Origin: Granulosicoccus sp.
GTDB taxonomy: Bacteria > Pseudomonadota > Gammaproteobacteria > Granulosicoccales > Granulosicoccaceae
NCBI GenBank assembly: GCA_023301795.1
Contig: JALZVU010000064.1
Span: 1-52,742, forward strand
DNA: 52,742 nt
Reading direction: 5' to 3'
Positions 17,078 through 25,021 of the stretch are shown here, in pieces. The number at the start of each line of letters is the position of its first letter. Positions within the stretch are counted from its first letter, which is position 1. The translations under genes were made by a program, and so were the position numbers. The notes under the pieces are model-generated. The model was not told the DNA's origin and did not search any database. It saw only the letters and a list, made by a program, of their open reading frames with translations.

Positions 17078-17581
17078 TTATTGATCATCACGCTGTTCTG
17101 CCAGTCCGGCCAGAAACCACCGTAGCACCTGATCTCCACATTGCCGAAAATTCCTTGCAGCAGGTTTGCGAAACAACGCGCCCACCTCGCTTTTTGTTAT
17201 CTTGCCGCCACCTTGCTCAATGAGGGCATGCACATCGTCAGACTTGAGCGACAAAGCGATACGCAGTTGTTTAAGTACCTCATTGTTATCGATGAGATCT
17301 GCTGACCTGGACCTAGGTGCAGCTGTGCCACCTGCTGGTGTTGCTACCTCAACAACATCCCCCTCACGAGGACCTCGTCGTTCAACGATCAGACCATCCA
17401 GCATGGCACGCAACGCAACCGGCGGACAGGCCACATAGCCCTCTTCCCCCTCTTTCAGACGCCAACTGACGATGTCATCACTCTGCGATTCAAAACCGGC
17501 CAGTGATAGCATTTTTGCTACATCTGCATCGTCCAACATTAATGCATACCGCACGCGTCGGTTCAGGTCGTTACTGTCCAT
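17078..17581 (-). CDS. DUF1456 family protein (YehS homologue)
   Basis: Small cytoplasmic protein with two related halves, as in E. coli YehS. The first is NDLNRRVRYALMLDDADVAK followed by MLSLAGFE; the second is NNEVLKQLRIALSLKSDDVH followed by ALIEQGGGKITKSEVGALFR. A Gly/Pro/Ala-rich linker of about 30 residues separates them. The YehS pattern (each half a short helical repeat ending in a Lys/Arg turn) is recognisable, but no biochemical role is established. A frame extends upstream to 17650, but the ATG at 17581 directly precedes the conserved start MDSNDLNRRVRYAL and is chosen. It is a single gene divergent from the coiled-coil protein gene at 17862. Confidence 0.85.
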   Translation of the reverse strand: MDSNDLNRRVRYALMLDDADVAKMLSLAGFESQSDDIVSWRLKEGEEGYVACPPVALRAMLDGLIVERRGPREGDVVEVATPAGGTAAPRSRSADLIDNNEVLKQLRIALSLKSDDVHALIEQGGGKITKSEVGALFRKPAARNFRQCGDQVLRWFLAGLAEQRDDQ

Positions 17582-17742
17582 AAGCTTGTATTTGATAAAA
17601 TATAATGCGTGTGAGACGCAGCAATCATGGCAAAAGTCCGTTGCGGGCACTCATCACCGCGCAGAGAATGCACGTGAGAAACTGCAGCTAACTAACTGTT
17701 AAATATATAAAAAAGGCAATATTCCAACAAAGCTACAGCATA

Positions 17743-17771
17743 ACTAAAATGACGGACTTCACTATTTTAGT
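17743..17771. promoter_or_regulatory. Inverted repeat in a divergent intergenic region
   Basis: ACTAAAAT (17743-17750) and ATTTTAGT (17764-17771) form a perfect 8-base AT-rich inverted repeat around a 13-base spacer, between the yehS-like gene (start 17581, minus) and the gene at 17862 (plus). Position and symmetry suit a regulator binding site for one or both genes. The rest of this 280-base gap is AT-rich with no other clear signal. Confidence 0.35.
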
Positions 17772-17861
17772 GCGCACGTATCACGGGCAGCCGAGATTTT
17801 TGTATGATAGCTACATAGTTTGATATGACAATTACGTAGTGTTACCAAGGAGTGGAGTCAA

Positions 17862-18440
17862 TTGGTCTGGTATGTACTTACAGCACTAGGGAGCATTATC
17901 GCAGGCTTTTGGCTAGGCGGTAGACACGCGCGCAAAATGAGAAATCGCGCCGTGCAACAACTCAACGCGGTTTCTCTTGAACTGCTTGACGTTAAAGCCG
18001 AGCGCAATGAGCTGAAGACATACACCCGCCAACAGATCCGCAAAGACAGGTTGCTCCGACTCACCTTGAGCCGGCTGAAAAGAGCCAACACAGTCATCAG
18101 CGAGCTCGATCGTCAAAAAGCGCTCACAAATAAAAAGCAGTTCATAGAGATGTCCCGCATGAAAATGACCGCCATGCAAGCGCGGGATACCGGCCGCAAG
18201 GCAGTAGAGCTTGCCAAGCGCACCACGCTTCATCTGCAACGTCTTGAACAAGTGTCACCCGTCATGCAGACCATTGAAGCACCAGAGCCCAAATCCTACG
18301 GTAACGGGGATCCGGTGACCGTTAGTGTGGTCGACCAAGCTAGGCTAGATGGCACAGCACCGTCCATGTCTCAGGTATCCAACCGGGATTCAGCACGCCT
18401 CACCAAACTGCACAGCAGCAACGAAGCAAAGGCAAATTAG
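17862..18440 (+). CDS. Membrane-anchored coiled-coil protein, unknown function
   Basis: I do not recognise this 192-residue protein. A single N-terminal membrane helix (WYVLTALGSIIAGFWLGG) is followed by basic residues and about 110 residues with strong coiled-coil character (QLNAVSLELLDVKAERNELK and on), rich in Arg and Lys. The last 50 residues are polar and probably unstructured. The topology suggests a short N-terminus outside and a long cytoplasmic rod. The start is the unusual TTG at 17862, fixed by AAGGAG at 17847-17852. It is followed, on the same strand, by an OmpA-domain protein and a HhH-tailed membrane protein of similar build. Confidence 0.7.
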   Translation: MVWYVLTALGSIIAGFWLGGRHARKMRNRAVQQLNAVSLELLDVKAERNELKTYTRQQIRKDRLLRLTLSRLKRANTVISELDRQKALTNKKQFIEMSRMKMTAMQARDTGRKAVELAKRTTLHLQRLEQVSPVMQTIEAPEPKSYGNGDPVTVSVVDQARLDGTAPSMSQVSNRDSARLTKLHSSNEAKAN

Positions 18441-18577
18441 GCCGCTTCGTCACACAAATTTCCAAGTCCGATAATAGCCCCTAGCACCGACGACATGCGT
18501 TGCAAGGTTGGCACACCGTACAGATAGGGTTAACGATCAAGTCGCAGCCGCAATACATGGTGGTATTATCGTGACTG

Positions 18578-19285
18578 ATGACATCGAATTCACTCCATAT
18601 AGAACTCCCGCCAGAACAACGCGCCAGCCTAGTCCCCTGGCTTATCGTTGCGGCATGTGCGGCAGTGCTCACCGTTCTACTCAGTCAACTTGCCACCAGT
18701 ATTCCAGCATCTTTGGCGCAACAGGCACAGAGTCGTGTGGACGCACAACGCTTTCCTGATGTTCAGATAGTGGCGAAAGGTCGTGATATGCAGCTCACAG
18801 GCAGCATCCTTGTCGATCAGTCTCCAACTGATCTCATTGATCAAATTCGCAGCGTTGATGGAGTTGGCTCTGTTTTTGACAGTCTGAGCGTCGTAGATCC
18901 GGCCAGAGAAGCCCGGTTACGCGCCGAGCAATTCACTCAAACGCTGGCCAACATCGATGTAGATCGGGTGGCCTTTCAGCCCGGTAGCATTGCTTTTACC
19001 CCTGAGAGCGATGCTGCGTTGGCGCAACTGCTGGCACTACTTGAAGAACACTCGCGAAGTCGCATCCGAATTGAAGGTCATACTGATAACACTGGCCCCG
19101 ATGCTGTCAATTTGCGCATGAGTCGTGATCGCGCCTCAGCAGTTGCCAACTATCTGATGGCCAGGGGCATCGCGGCCGATCAACTGATTGTCACAGGCTA
19201 CGGATCGACCCAGCCTATCGCCAGCAACGACACCGATGAAGGACGCGCCCGTAATCGGCGCATCGAAATCAGCCCTGTCAACTAG
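18578..19285 (+). CDS. Inner-membrane-anchored OmpA-domain protein
   Basis: 235 residues with an uncleaved N-terminal membrane helix (LVPWLIVAACAAVLTVLL), so the bulk is periplasmic. Residues about 60-100 resemble a BON-like alpha/beta unit (VQIVAKGRDMQLTGSILVDQ). The C-terminal OmpA/MotB domain (about 125-235) binds peptidoglycan: it has FQPGSIAFTPESDAALAQLL, IRIEGHTDNTG, NLRMSRDRASAVANYLMARG and a closing RARNRRIEI with the Arg pair that contacts diaminopimelate. The ATG at 18578 has no strong ribosome site. Its neighbours are the coiled-coil protein upstream and the HhH-tailed protein 58 bases downstream. Together they could tie the cytoplasmic membrane to the cell wall. Confidence 0.85.
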   Translation: MTSNSLHIELPPEQRASLVPWLIVAACAAVLTVLLSQLATSIPASLAQQAQSRVDAQRFPDVQIVAKGRDMQLTGSILVDQSPTDLIDQIRSVDGVGSVFDSLSVVDPAREARLRAEQFTQTLANIDVDRVAFQPGSIAFTPESDAALAQLLALLEEHSRSRIRIEGHTDNTGPDAVNLRMSRDRASAVANYLMARGIAADQLIVTGYGSTQPIASNDTDEGRARNRRIEISPVN

Positions 19286-19305
19286 CCTGGATTATTCATG
19301 AAGCC
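19282..19305 (+). repeat. Half-copy of the 43.6-kb palindromic repeat
   Basis: CTAGCCTGGATTATTCATGA followed by AGCC overlaps the stop codon of the OmpA-domain gene and matches 43583-43606 with about four differences in 24 bases. It points to a short interspersed element present elsewhere in the genome. Confidence 0.5.
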
Positions 19306-19343
19306 ACCATGCAATTGACCACCGATAAGCGGAGAACAAACTC

Positions 19344-20735
19344 GTGATCTATCTGCTCAGTCAGATGTTTCTGGCATTGTGCGTAGCGGCCATCATGGGG
19401 GCTGCGATTGGGTGGGTCATTCATCGCACGACCCACAACAAACAAGAGCATCATCTCAAACAACATATTGCCCGCCAAACATCACGGCTTGAACAGGCAC
19501 AGTTCGATATGTCCCTGCTTACCGAAGACTTTGACGAGTTACAGCGTGAATCACGCGAACGAATCGGTGAACTGGAACAGGAAAATAGTCAACTTCCCGA
19601 ATTAGCTACAAACCTTGAAAAGTCGCAGCTACTAGTCAAGCAGATGATGCAGCGCCATGAAGGCACGATTAGAGAGCTGACTAAGGACAATCAAAAACTG
19701 TCCAAGAAGCTGTCAAAACTGGAAGCTCAAGGCAACGTCAAGAGTGAGCTTGCTGCAAAACTTGACGAGCGTCGAAGTGGGTTTTCGCAAAACGCTGACA
19801 GCTCTGAAAAATCAGAAGAAGAATTACCAAAAATTTCTCGTTTTGCTAGCGCAGAAGCTGAAGATGACCCGTTTGATGAAGTGATTGAAGTGGGTCACGA
19901 ATTACAGCAAGAACTTGATGAGGTTGCCGCGCCACTATCCAGCAATAACTCGCAGGCAAAAAATACGGTTGAAGATTCAACGGCTGCGCACGCCACGAAC
20001 ATGCGTGTATCAGATGAACCCAGCAATACTTTCTCAGATTCTGAAGCCCTCTCAGACAACTCCGAAGTAGATGACCTGGATTCAGTGTTTGAGCTTGACG
20101 ACATTCCAGATCTAACCAATCCATTTAATTCCACGGACGCTGACGATGTCAGCATAGAACCCATCAGCGATCAAAGCGCTATTGCAGACGTTCCTACAAC
20201 ACCTGGCATATCTCCAGTATCACAGCCAGCATCGCCGCCATTGCAGAGCACGGATAGCGAGCCTCCAGTGGCGCAGGCCGCGACTTCAGGCACACTCTCA
20301 GAACCGGCCGGCTCTGAGACCTCCGACACCACCCTGCCGAAGCCTCACGACACGCCAAGGCGTGGGGGTTGGGCATCCCGACCGGTCAGTGACATTGACG
20401 TCCAGTCTGGAGGCGATACAGATATCGGATCAAAAACTGAGCCCGATCAAAACGTCGAAAACGATCTGGCGACCGACGGAAGTCACGATAGTGCACGCCT
20501 GTTCGAGCCAGTTACCCAGCAAGATGATCTTCAGCAAATCTTTGGCATTGGACCGCAGACCGAAAAGGCCTTGAATGAAATGGGCATCACCAGTTACTCA
20601 CAACTGGCGACGCTTGAACGCGCTGAGATTCAGCATATTGCTGATGCACTGGAAATCGGATCAGCACGTATCGAACGTGACGACTGGGTCGGTAACGCTA
20701 GACGTCAGTTGGAAGAAGTACTCGAACAGCTTTAG
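19344..20735 (+). CDS. Membrane-anchored coiled-coil protein with C-terminal helix-hairpin-helix domain
   Basis: 463 residues. An N-terminal membrane helix (MFLALCVAAIMGAAIGWVIH, about 8-27) is followed by a long coiled coil (about 35-140). A very acidic, Ser/Asp/Glu-rich linker spans about 140-385. The C-terminus (about 392-463) contains DDLQQIFGIGPQTEKALNEM and DWVGNARRQLEEVL, matching the HhH-type domain also found fused to some NADH-dehydrogenase-like and L21-like proteins. HhH domains usually bind DNA backbone or protein partners. The start is GTG at 19344 with GGAGA eight bases before it. It forms a run with the two preceding membrane-anchored proteins. A role linking membrane and nucleoid is conceivable, but unproven. 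Confidence 0.78.
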   Translation: MIYLLSQMFLALCVAAIMGAAIGWVIHRTTHNKQEHHLKQHIARQTSRLEQAQFDMSLLTEDFDELQRESRERIGELEQENSQLPELATNLEKSQLLVKQMMQRHEGTIRELTKDNQKLSKKLSKLEAQGNVKSELAAKLDERRSGFSQNADSSEKSEEELPKISRFASAEAEDDPFDEVIEVGHELQQELDEVAAPLSSNNSQAKNTVEDSTAAHATNMRVSDEPSNTFSDSEALSDNSEVDDLDSVFELDDIPDLTNPFNSTDADDVSIEPISDQSAIADVPTTPGISPVSQPASPPLQSTDSEPPVAQAATSGTLSEPAGSETSDTTLPKPHDTPRRGGWASRPVSDIDVQSGGDTDIGSKTEPDQNVENDLATDGSHDSARLFEPVTQQDDLQQIFGIGPQTEKALNEMGITSYSQLATLERAEIQHIADALEIGSARIERDDWVGNARRQLEEVLEQL

Positions 20736-20972
20736 TCGACGCCTGTGTGGCAGACATCAATGGAATACAAAGCAGACCGTTTACACACTACCCCCTAAGC
20801 ACGATCCTTGTTTGGCGGCGGCAGGCTGTCAGGACTATGCTGGCTCAGCATTTGCACGCATCGTGTCTCAACCACTTGGCTCATACAAAATAACTTGCGC
20901 TCGATCTATCCTTCAGATTACCTCGCTGGTCGATCCCATCGGCAGACGTACCAATGCCTTGTCAAACTCGTT

Positions 20973-22538
20973 ATGACAGTGAAAAAACTACCAGCGACAG
21001 CCTTTTTGCTTTTGCTCGGCACTCTATCAACATCACCGCTCAGCTACGCGACAGTAGATTCTGACAAACAGAATTCGATCCGCAGCGTCGCCAGTACACC
21101 GGTCACTGCGACAACAGCCGCCGACGCCACTGCGACGACAATACTGTTCAGCGACTGCACCATCGGTTCTGCAAGCGTACAGCTCGCAGCACAATGTGCC
21201 AAAGTCACGGTACCCATGGACCCCGACAATGTTGATTTAGGCACCCAGGAGCTGTCCATAGCCCGCATAGAATCGCGTAAAAGCTCAGGTAATACTGACG
21301 CCTTGACGCTAATTGCCGGAGGACCGGGACAGTCCGCCATAGAATCATTTCCCGCTTTATCGTTCGCCTTCAGGCATATCATGCGCGATCGTGATGTCGT
21401 ACTTATCGATCAACGTGGCACAGGCGATTCCACCCCGCTGGACTGTCCCGACGATGCCGGGTCCACCAATCTTGATAACGGACTGGGCCTTGAAACCGAT
21501 CCTGCTGAAATTGCCAGACTCTCGGCGCTGTGTCTGGATGCACTGGAAGTAGACCCGCGCTTGTTTACAACTTCAGTGGCTGTGCAGGATATGGAAAATG
21601 TCCGCCAGCAGCTCGGCATCAGCCAATGGAATCTATACGGTATTTCTTACGGCACCCGGGTGGCTGCCCATTACCTGCGCCGCTACCCCGATTCGGTAAG
21701 AACAATGATTCTTGATGCTGTGGTGCCACCACAAGTAGCGCTAGGGCCCGAGATAGCGGAGTTTGCTCAACAGTCTCTCAACAATATCTTCACTCGCTGC
21801 GCTGCCGATGAAGGATGTTTCAAAGCCTTTGGCAATCTTATGGAACCCACCTTGGAGTTGCTTGCTGAATTGGAAGAAAACCCTCGCACGATTACGTATG
21901 AGGACATCACCACCGGACAACTCGCCACCCGCGAGTTTACCCGCGATCATTTAGCGGTCACATTGCGCCTGCTCAGTTATAGCTCACAGACGGCTGCCAT
22001 TCTGCCTTCCATGCTGCATGACGCCATTGAGAACGACAACCTGGCACCTATGGCCAGACAGTCTGATATGCAGAGTTCATCATTGGGCAACTCGCTGTCA
22101 ACCGGCATGCACCACGCGGTCATCTGCACAGAGGATGTGCCGTTTTTCGATAGCACAACGACAGACTCTAGCGTTACCAGCTACATGGGTAACGAGCTAC
22201 TGGATTCCATCGTTGCAACCTGCAAGCCTTGGTCGATGGGCAGGATGGACGATGATTTCAAGCAACCGCTGACGTCAGACAAGCCCACGCTTATTTTATC
22301 GGGCGAAGCTGATCCGATAACTCCGCCAGTTTACGGTGAACAAGTGGCCAGCACCCTGCCAAACTCAAAACACATCGTGAACGAGGCTCAGGGCCACATG
22401 CAGGCAGCCTTTGGTTGCATGCCCGTGCTTATGGCTCAATTTATTAACACAGTAGATGCAAAAACACTGAACACCGATTGCCTGGAACGACTCAGAGCCA
22501 CCCCGTTTTTTGTTGATGCGAATGGACCACTGCCATGA
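20973..22538 (+). CDS. Exported alpha/beta hydrolase (peptidase S33/TAP-like)
   Basis: Serine hydrolase of the prolyl-aminopeptidase/tripeptidyl-peptidase group, about 521 residues with a signal peptide (TAFLLLLGTLSTSPLSYA). The core shows the oxyanion region LIAGGPGQSA, VLIDQRGTGDSTPLDCP, the nucleophile elbow GISYGTR (Ser), the acid GEADPITPP (Asp) and the base in EAQGHMQ (His), with the TAP-like C-terminal part. A longer frame begins at 20808, but the ATG at 20973 directly begins the signal peptide. The stop overlaps the next gene as ATGA, so it is in an operon with a NatAB-type exporter. The hydrolase may cut a peptide in the periplasm, and the exporter may move a related compound; this is inference. 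Confidence 0.86.
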   Translation: MTVKKLPATAFLLLLGTLSTSPLSYATVDSDKQNSIRSVASTPVTATTAADATATTILFSDCTIGSASVQLAAQCAKVTVPMDPDNVDLGTQELSIARIESRKSSGNTDALTLIAGGPGQSAIESFPALSFAFRHIMRDRDVVLIDQRGTGDSTPLDCPDDAGSTNLDNGLGLETDPAEIARLSALCLDALEVDPRLFTTSVAVQDMENVRQQLGISQWNLYGISYGTRVAAHYLRRYPDSVRTMILDAVVPPQVALGPEIAEFAQQSLNNIFTRCAADEGCFKAFGNLMEPTLELLAELEENPRTITYEDITTGQLATREFTRDHLAVTLRLLSYSSQTAAILPSMLHDAIENDNLAPMARQSDMQSSSLGNSLSTGMHHAVICTEDVPFFDSTTTDSSVTSYMGNELLDSIVATCKPWSMGRMDDDFKQPLTSDKPTLILSGEADPITPPVYGEQVASTLPNSKHIVNEAQGHMQAAFGCMPVLMAQFINTVDAKTLNTDCLERLRATPFFVDANGPLP

Positions 22539-23305
22539 TTGTGGCCAACGATCTGCGCAAGTGCTTTAAGCGTCCCGGCGTGCGCAAAAGCGCTAAAAAC
22601 AGCGATATCGTAGCGGTTGACAATGTCAGCTTCACCGCGGACGATGGTAGTATTACGGGATTGCTGGGGCCAAACGGCGCCGGCAAGTCTACTACGTTGC
22701 GCATGCTGGCTACACTGGTGAGCCCCGATAGCGGCACTGCCACTATCGACGGTGCCGATGTGTCAGGTGATGTGCTAGCTGTGCGTAAACAGTTAGGCTT
22801 TATGCCACATAACGCTGGCATCTACCCACGCCTCAGCGCCCGCGAAAACATCCACTACTACGCAAGGCTTTGCGGCCTTGGCAAGCAACAGGCGCAAGAG
22901 CGCGTTGGCCAGTTAATCGAGCAACTGGACATGAAAGGCTTCGCCGATCGACGTGCAGCAGGGTTCTCTCAGGGGCAGAAAACAAAAGTAGCACTGGGAC
23001 GGGCCCTGGTACACCGGCCACAGACAATCATGCTCGACGAGCCTACCAATGGCCTGGATGTCATGGCTACACGCGGCCTGCGCGAGATCATTCGTCAATT
23101 GGCAGGGGATGGTCACTGCATTCTTTTTTCAAGCCATATCATGCAAGAAGTGGCGGCCCTGTGTGATCACATTGCCATCATTAGCGCAGGGCGTATTGCC
23201 ATGGAAGATACCTTGCAAGGCATTCTGACACGCACAGACCAAACTGATCTTGAGGATGCCTTTGTGCAAGCAACTGGCAGTGCGACGACGGAGCAAGACG
23301 TATGA
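22535..23305 (+). CDS. ABC transporter ATP-binding protein, NatA-like
   Basis: 256-residue nucleotide-binding subunit of an ABC-2 type exporter. Walker A is GPNGAGKST, the signature motif is the atypical FSQGQKTK (Gln-Gly-Gln in place of SGGQ), Walker B is TIMLDEPTNGLD and the switch is SSH. The pattern GFMPHNAGIYPRLSARENI is typical of NatA, which with NatB extrudes sodium in Bacillus. The start overlaps the hydrolase stop by 4 bases and the stop overlaps the permease start by 4, so the three proteins are translationally coupled. The real cargo is unknown. Confidence 0.9.
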   Translation: MIVANDLRKCFKRPGVRKSAKNSDIVAVDNVSFTADDGSITGLLGPNGAGKSTTLRMLATLVSPDSGTATIDGADVSGDVLAVRKQLGFMPHNAGIYPRLSARENIHYYARLCGLGKQQAQERVGQLIEQLDMKGFADRRAAGFSQGQKTKVALGRALVHRPQTIMLDEPTNGLDVMATRGLREIIRQLAGDGHCILFSSHIMQEVAALCDHIAIISAGRIAMEDTLQGILTRTDQTDLEDAFVQATGSATTEQDV

Positions 23306-24468
23306 GCTTTTTAGTCGTTATGGTTAAAGAGATCGTTGACAATCTGCGGGATCGGCAAACACTTTTCTATGCCTTGCTGTTCGGGCCTGTGCTATTGCCA
23401 TTGATTCTTGGCGGCTCTCTGGTAGCAAGCTTCAAGCAGTTATCCATTGATTTTGATGAGGTCAGCACCTTGAGTGTTGTTAATGCCAGTAGCGCTCCGA
23501 ATCTGGTGGATTTTCTCTACAGCAACAACATTGACGTGGTAGATGCACCCGATGATATCGATCAGAGCGTGCGTTATGGCGACACTCTCGTGGTACTGGA
23601 GATACCCGAAGATTTTAGCGAAGCCCTACGTAATGCAAGCCCTGCCCCACTCACTTTGCATGTCAACAGCGCGGACAAGAAATCCAGTAAGGCATCACGA
23701 CGTGTACGTACGATACTCAATGTGTATGAGCAGACCATCAACAGTTTGCGTCTGCAACATCGTGGTATTGATCCCGCCACATTCAACGCCTTGCAGGTGA
23801 TTGAAAACGATGTGTCGTCCGAAGGTGCTAACGGTCAACTGTTAGCGTCTATTCTGCCTTTTCTGTTCATCATGTCGATGGTGATGGGCGGCTACTACCT
23901 GGCAATCGACACCACTGCTGGCGAACGCGAACGTCAATCTCTGGAGCCGTTACTCAGTTTGCCGCTGTCTCGCGCCGCCATTGTGTTTGGTAAGTACGGC
24001 GCAACACTGGCCTTTGTTACCCTATCCAGCCTCCTCACGGCCATCAGTGTCTACACCTTGTTTCGCGTCTTCCCTATCGAATTACTCAACGGGCAAATTC
24101 GCTTTGACGGCGCAACCGTCACTCGGGCGTTTCTACTGGCCAGCCCATTGCTGTTCTTTATCTCGGCCCTGTTGATTACGGTATCAGCCATAACCCGTAG
24201 TACCAAAGAAGCTCAAACCTATCTGGGTCTGATGATGATCATTCCGATGGCACCATTTTTCGTGCTGCAATTTCTTACGGTACGCTCAACATCTGCAACC
24301 ATGCCCTACCCCATGCTCAGCCAGTATCAACTGCTGGAAAGCGCTGTATTGGGCAACAAGATTCCCTGGCATCACATCGCACTGTCAGCAACCGGCACAC
24401 TACTGGGCACAGCATTATTGCTGGCACTGGCAAGCTGGCTGTACCGGCGTGAACGGATTTTAAGTTGA
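23302..24468 (+). CDS. ABC-2 type transporter permease, NatB-like
   Basis: 388-residue membrane subunit for the NatA-like ATPase. TM1 lies at about residues 20-40 (LFYALLFGPVLLPLILGGSL). A large extracytoplasmic loop of about 130 residues follows. A cluster of five to six helices begins about residue 180 (ASILPFLFIMSMVMGGYYLA) and includes the conserved ERERQSLEPLLSLPLSR coupling segment. The last helix ends in a basic tail. This layout is standard for ABC-2 exporters of the NatB/YhaP type. The gene ends the three-gene operon, 21 bases from the convergent TPR lipoprotein gene. Confidence 0.9.
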   Translation: MSFLVVMVKEIVDNLRDRQTLFYALLFGPVLLPLILGGSLVASFKQLSIDFDEVSTLSVVNASSAPNLVDFLYSNNIDVVDAPDDIDQSVRYGDTLVVLEIPEDFSEALRNASPAPLTLHVNSADKKSSKASRRVRTILNVYEQTINSLRLQHRGIDPATFNALQVIENDVSSEGANGQLLASILPFLFIMSMVMGGYYLAIDTTAGERERQSLEPLLSLPLSRAAIVFGKYGATLAFVTLSSLLTAISVYTLFRVFPIELLNGQIRFDGATVTRAFLLASPLLFFISALLITVSAITRSTKEAQTYLGLMMIIPMAPFFVLQFLTVRSTSATMPYPMLSQYQLLESAVLGNKIPWHHIALSATGTLLGTALLLALASWLYRRERILS

Positions 24469-24489
24469 TCTGGAGCTGAACCCGGTTTT

Positions 24490-25014
24490 TCAACGATGTG
24501 CTCCCGCGCTGGTCAACACTGACTCATCTGCCCGTCCGTGTAGTAGATCACTAATACGCGCCAGCCTTATGGTAATGAGTTCTCTGGCAGGATCTCCTAT
24601 GCGCATTCGCTCATACGATTGCTGCATGGACGATTGGGCGTTTAACAAATAAACAGTGGACAGATTGAACCACGCTTTGGGCTGTTCACTATCATGAACC
24701 AGTGATTGTTCATAGGCGTGCGCTGCTGGTTCGAACGCACCCTGCTGCGCGTATGTATTGGCCAGCTTGAACCACGCTACCGCATCATTGGGCGCATGCT
24801 CAATAATCTGTTGATACAGTCGGACAGCATCCAGCCAGCGACTTTCCTGATAGGCTCTGTGGGCATCAACCGATATGAGAAATAGATCGACAGATGCCTC
24901 TTTGTTATTACTCTGGCCAGAGGGTTGTGTTGTGGCACATCCCACTACGCTCATTAACAAGCACAGCAGCATCATACGACAGGCGTAGTGCCATCCAAAA
25001 TAGACCTTATTCAT
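24490..25014 (-). CDS. TPR-repeat lipoprotein coupled to the secretin gene
   Basis: 174-residue lipoprotein with lipobox VVGC at about residue 26 and at least two TPR units (AYQESRWLDAVRLYQQIIEH and NDAVAWFKLANTYAQQGAFE, then KAWFNLSTVYLL). TPR lipoproteins often act as pilotins or assembly factors for secretins and are common in Tad pilus operons. The ATG at 25014 lies 7 bases after the secretin stop, and the ribosome site GGAGTAA overlaps the secretin's terminal codons, so translation is coupled. This supports a role in targeting or stabilising the neighbouring CpaC-like channel. Confidence 0.78.
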   Translation of the reverse strand: MNKVYFGWHYACRMMLLCLLMSVVGCATTQPSGQSNNKEASVDLFLISVDAHRAYQESRWLDAVRLYQQIIEHAPNDAVAWFKLANTYAQQGAFEPAAHAYEQSLVHDSEQPKAWFNLSTVYLLNAQSSMQQSYERMRIGDPARELITIRLARISDLLHGRADESVLTSAGAHR

Positions 25015-25021
25015 TCTGCTA

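Noticed and set aside
20973-24468. Antibiotic biosynthesis or bacteriocin cluster
   Set aside because: Only a hydrolase and exporter are present, without precursor, modifying enzyme or immunity gene.
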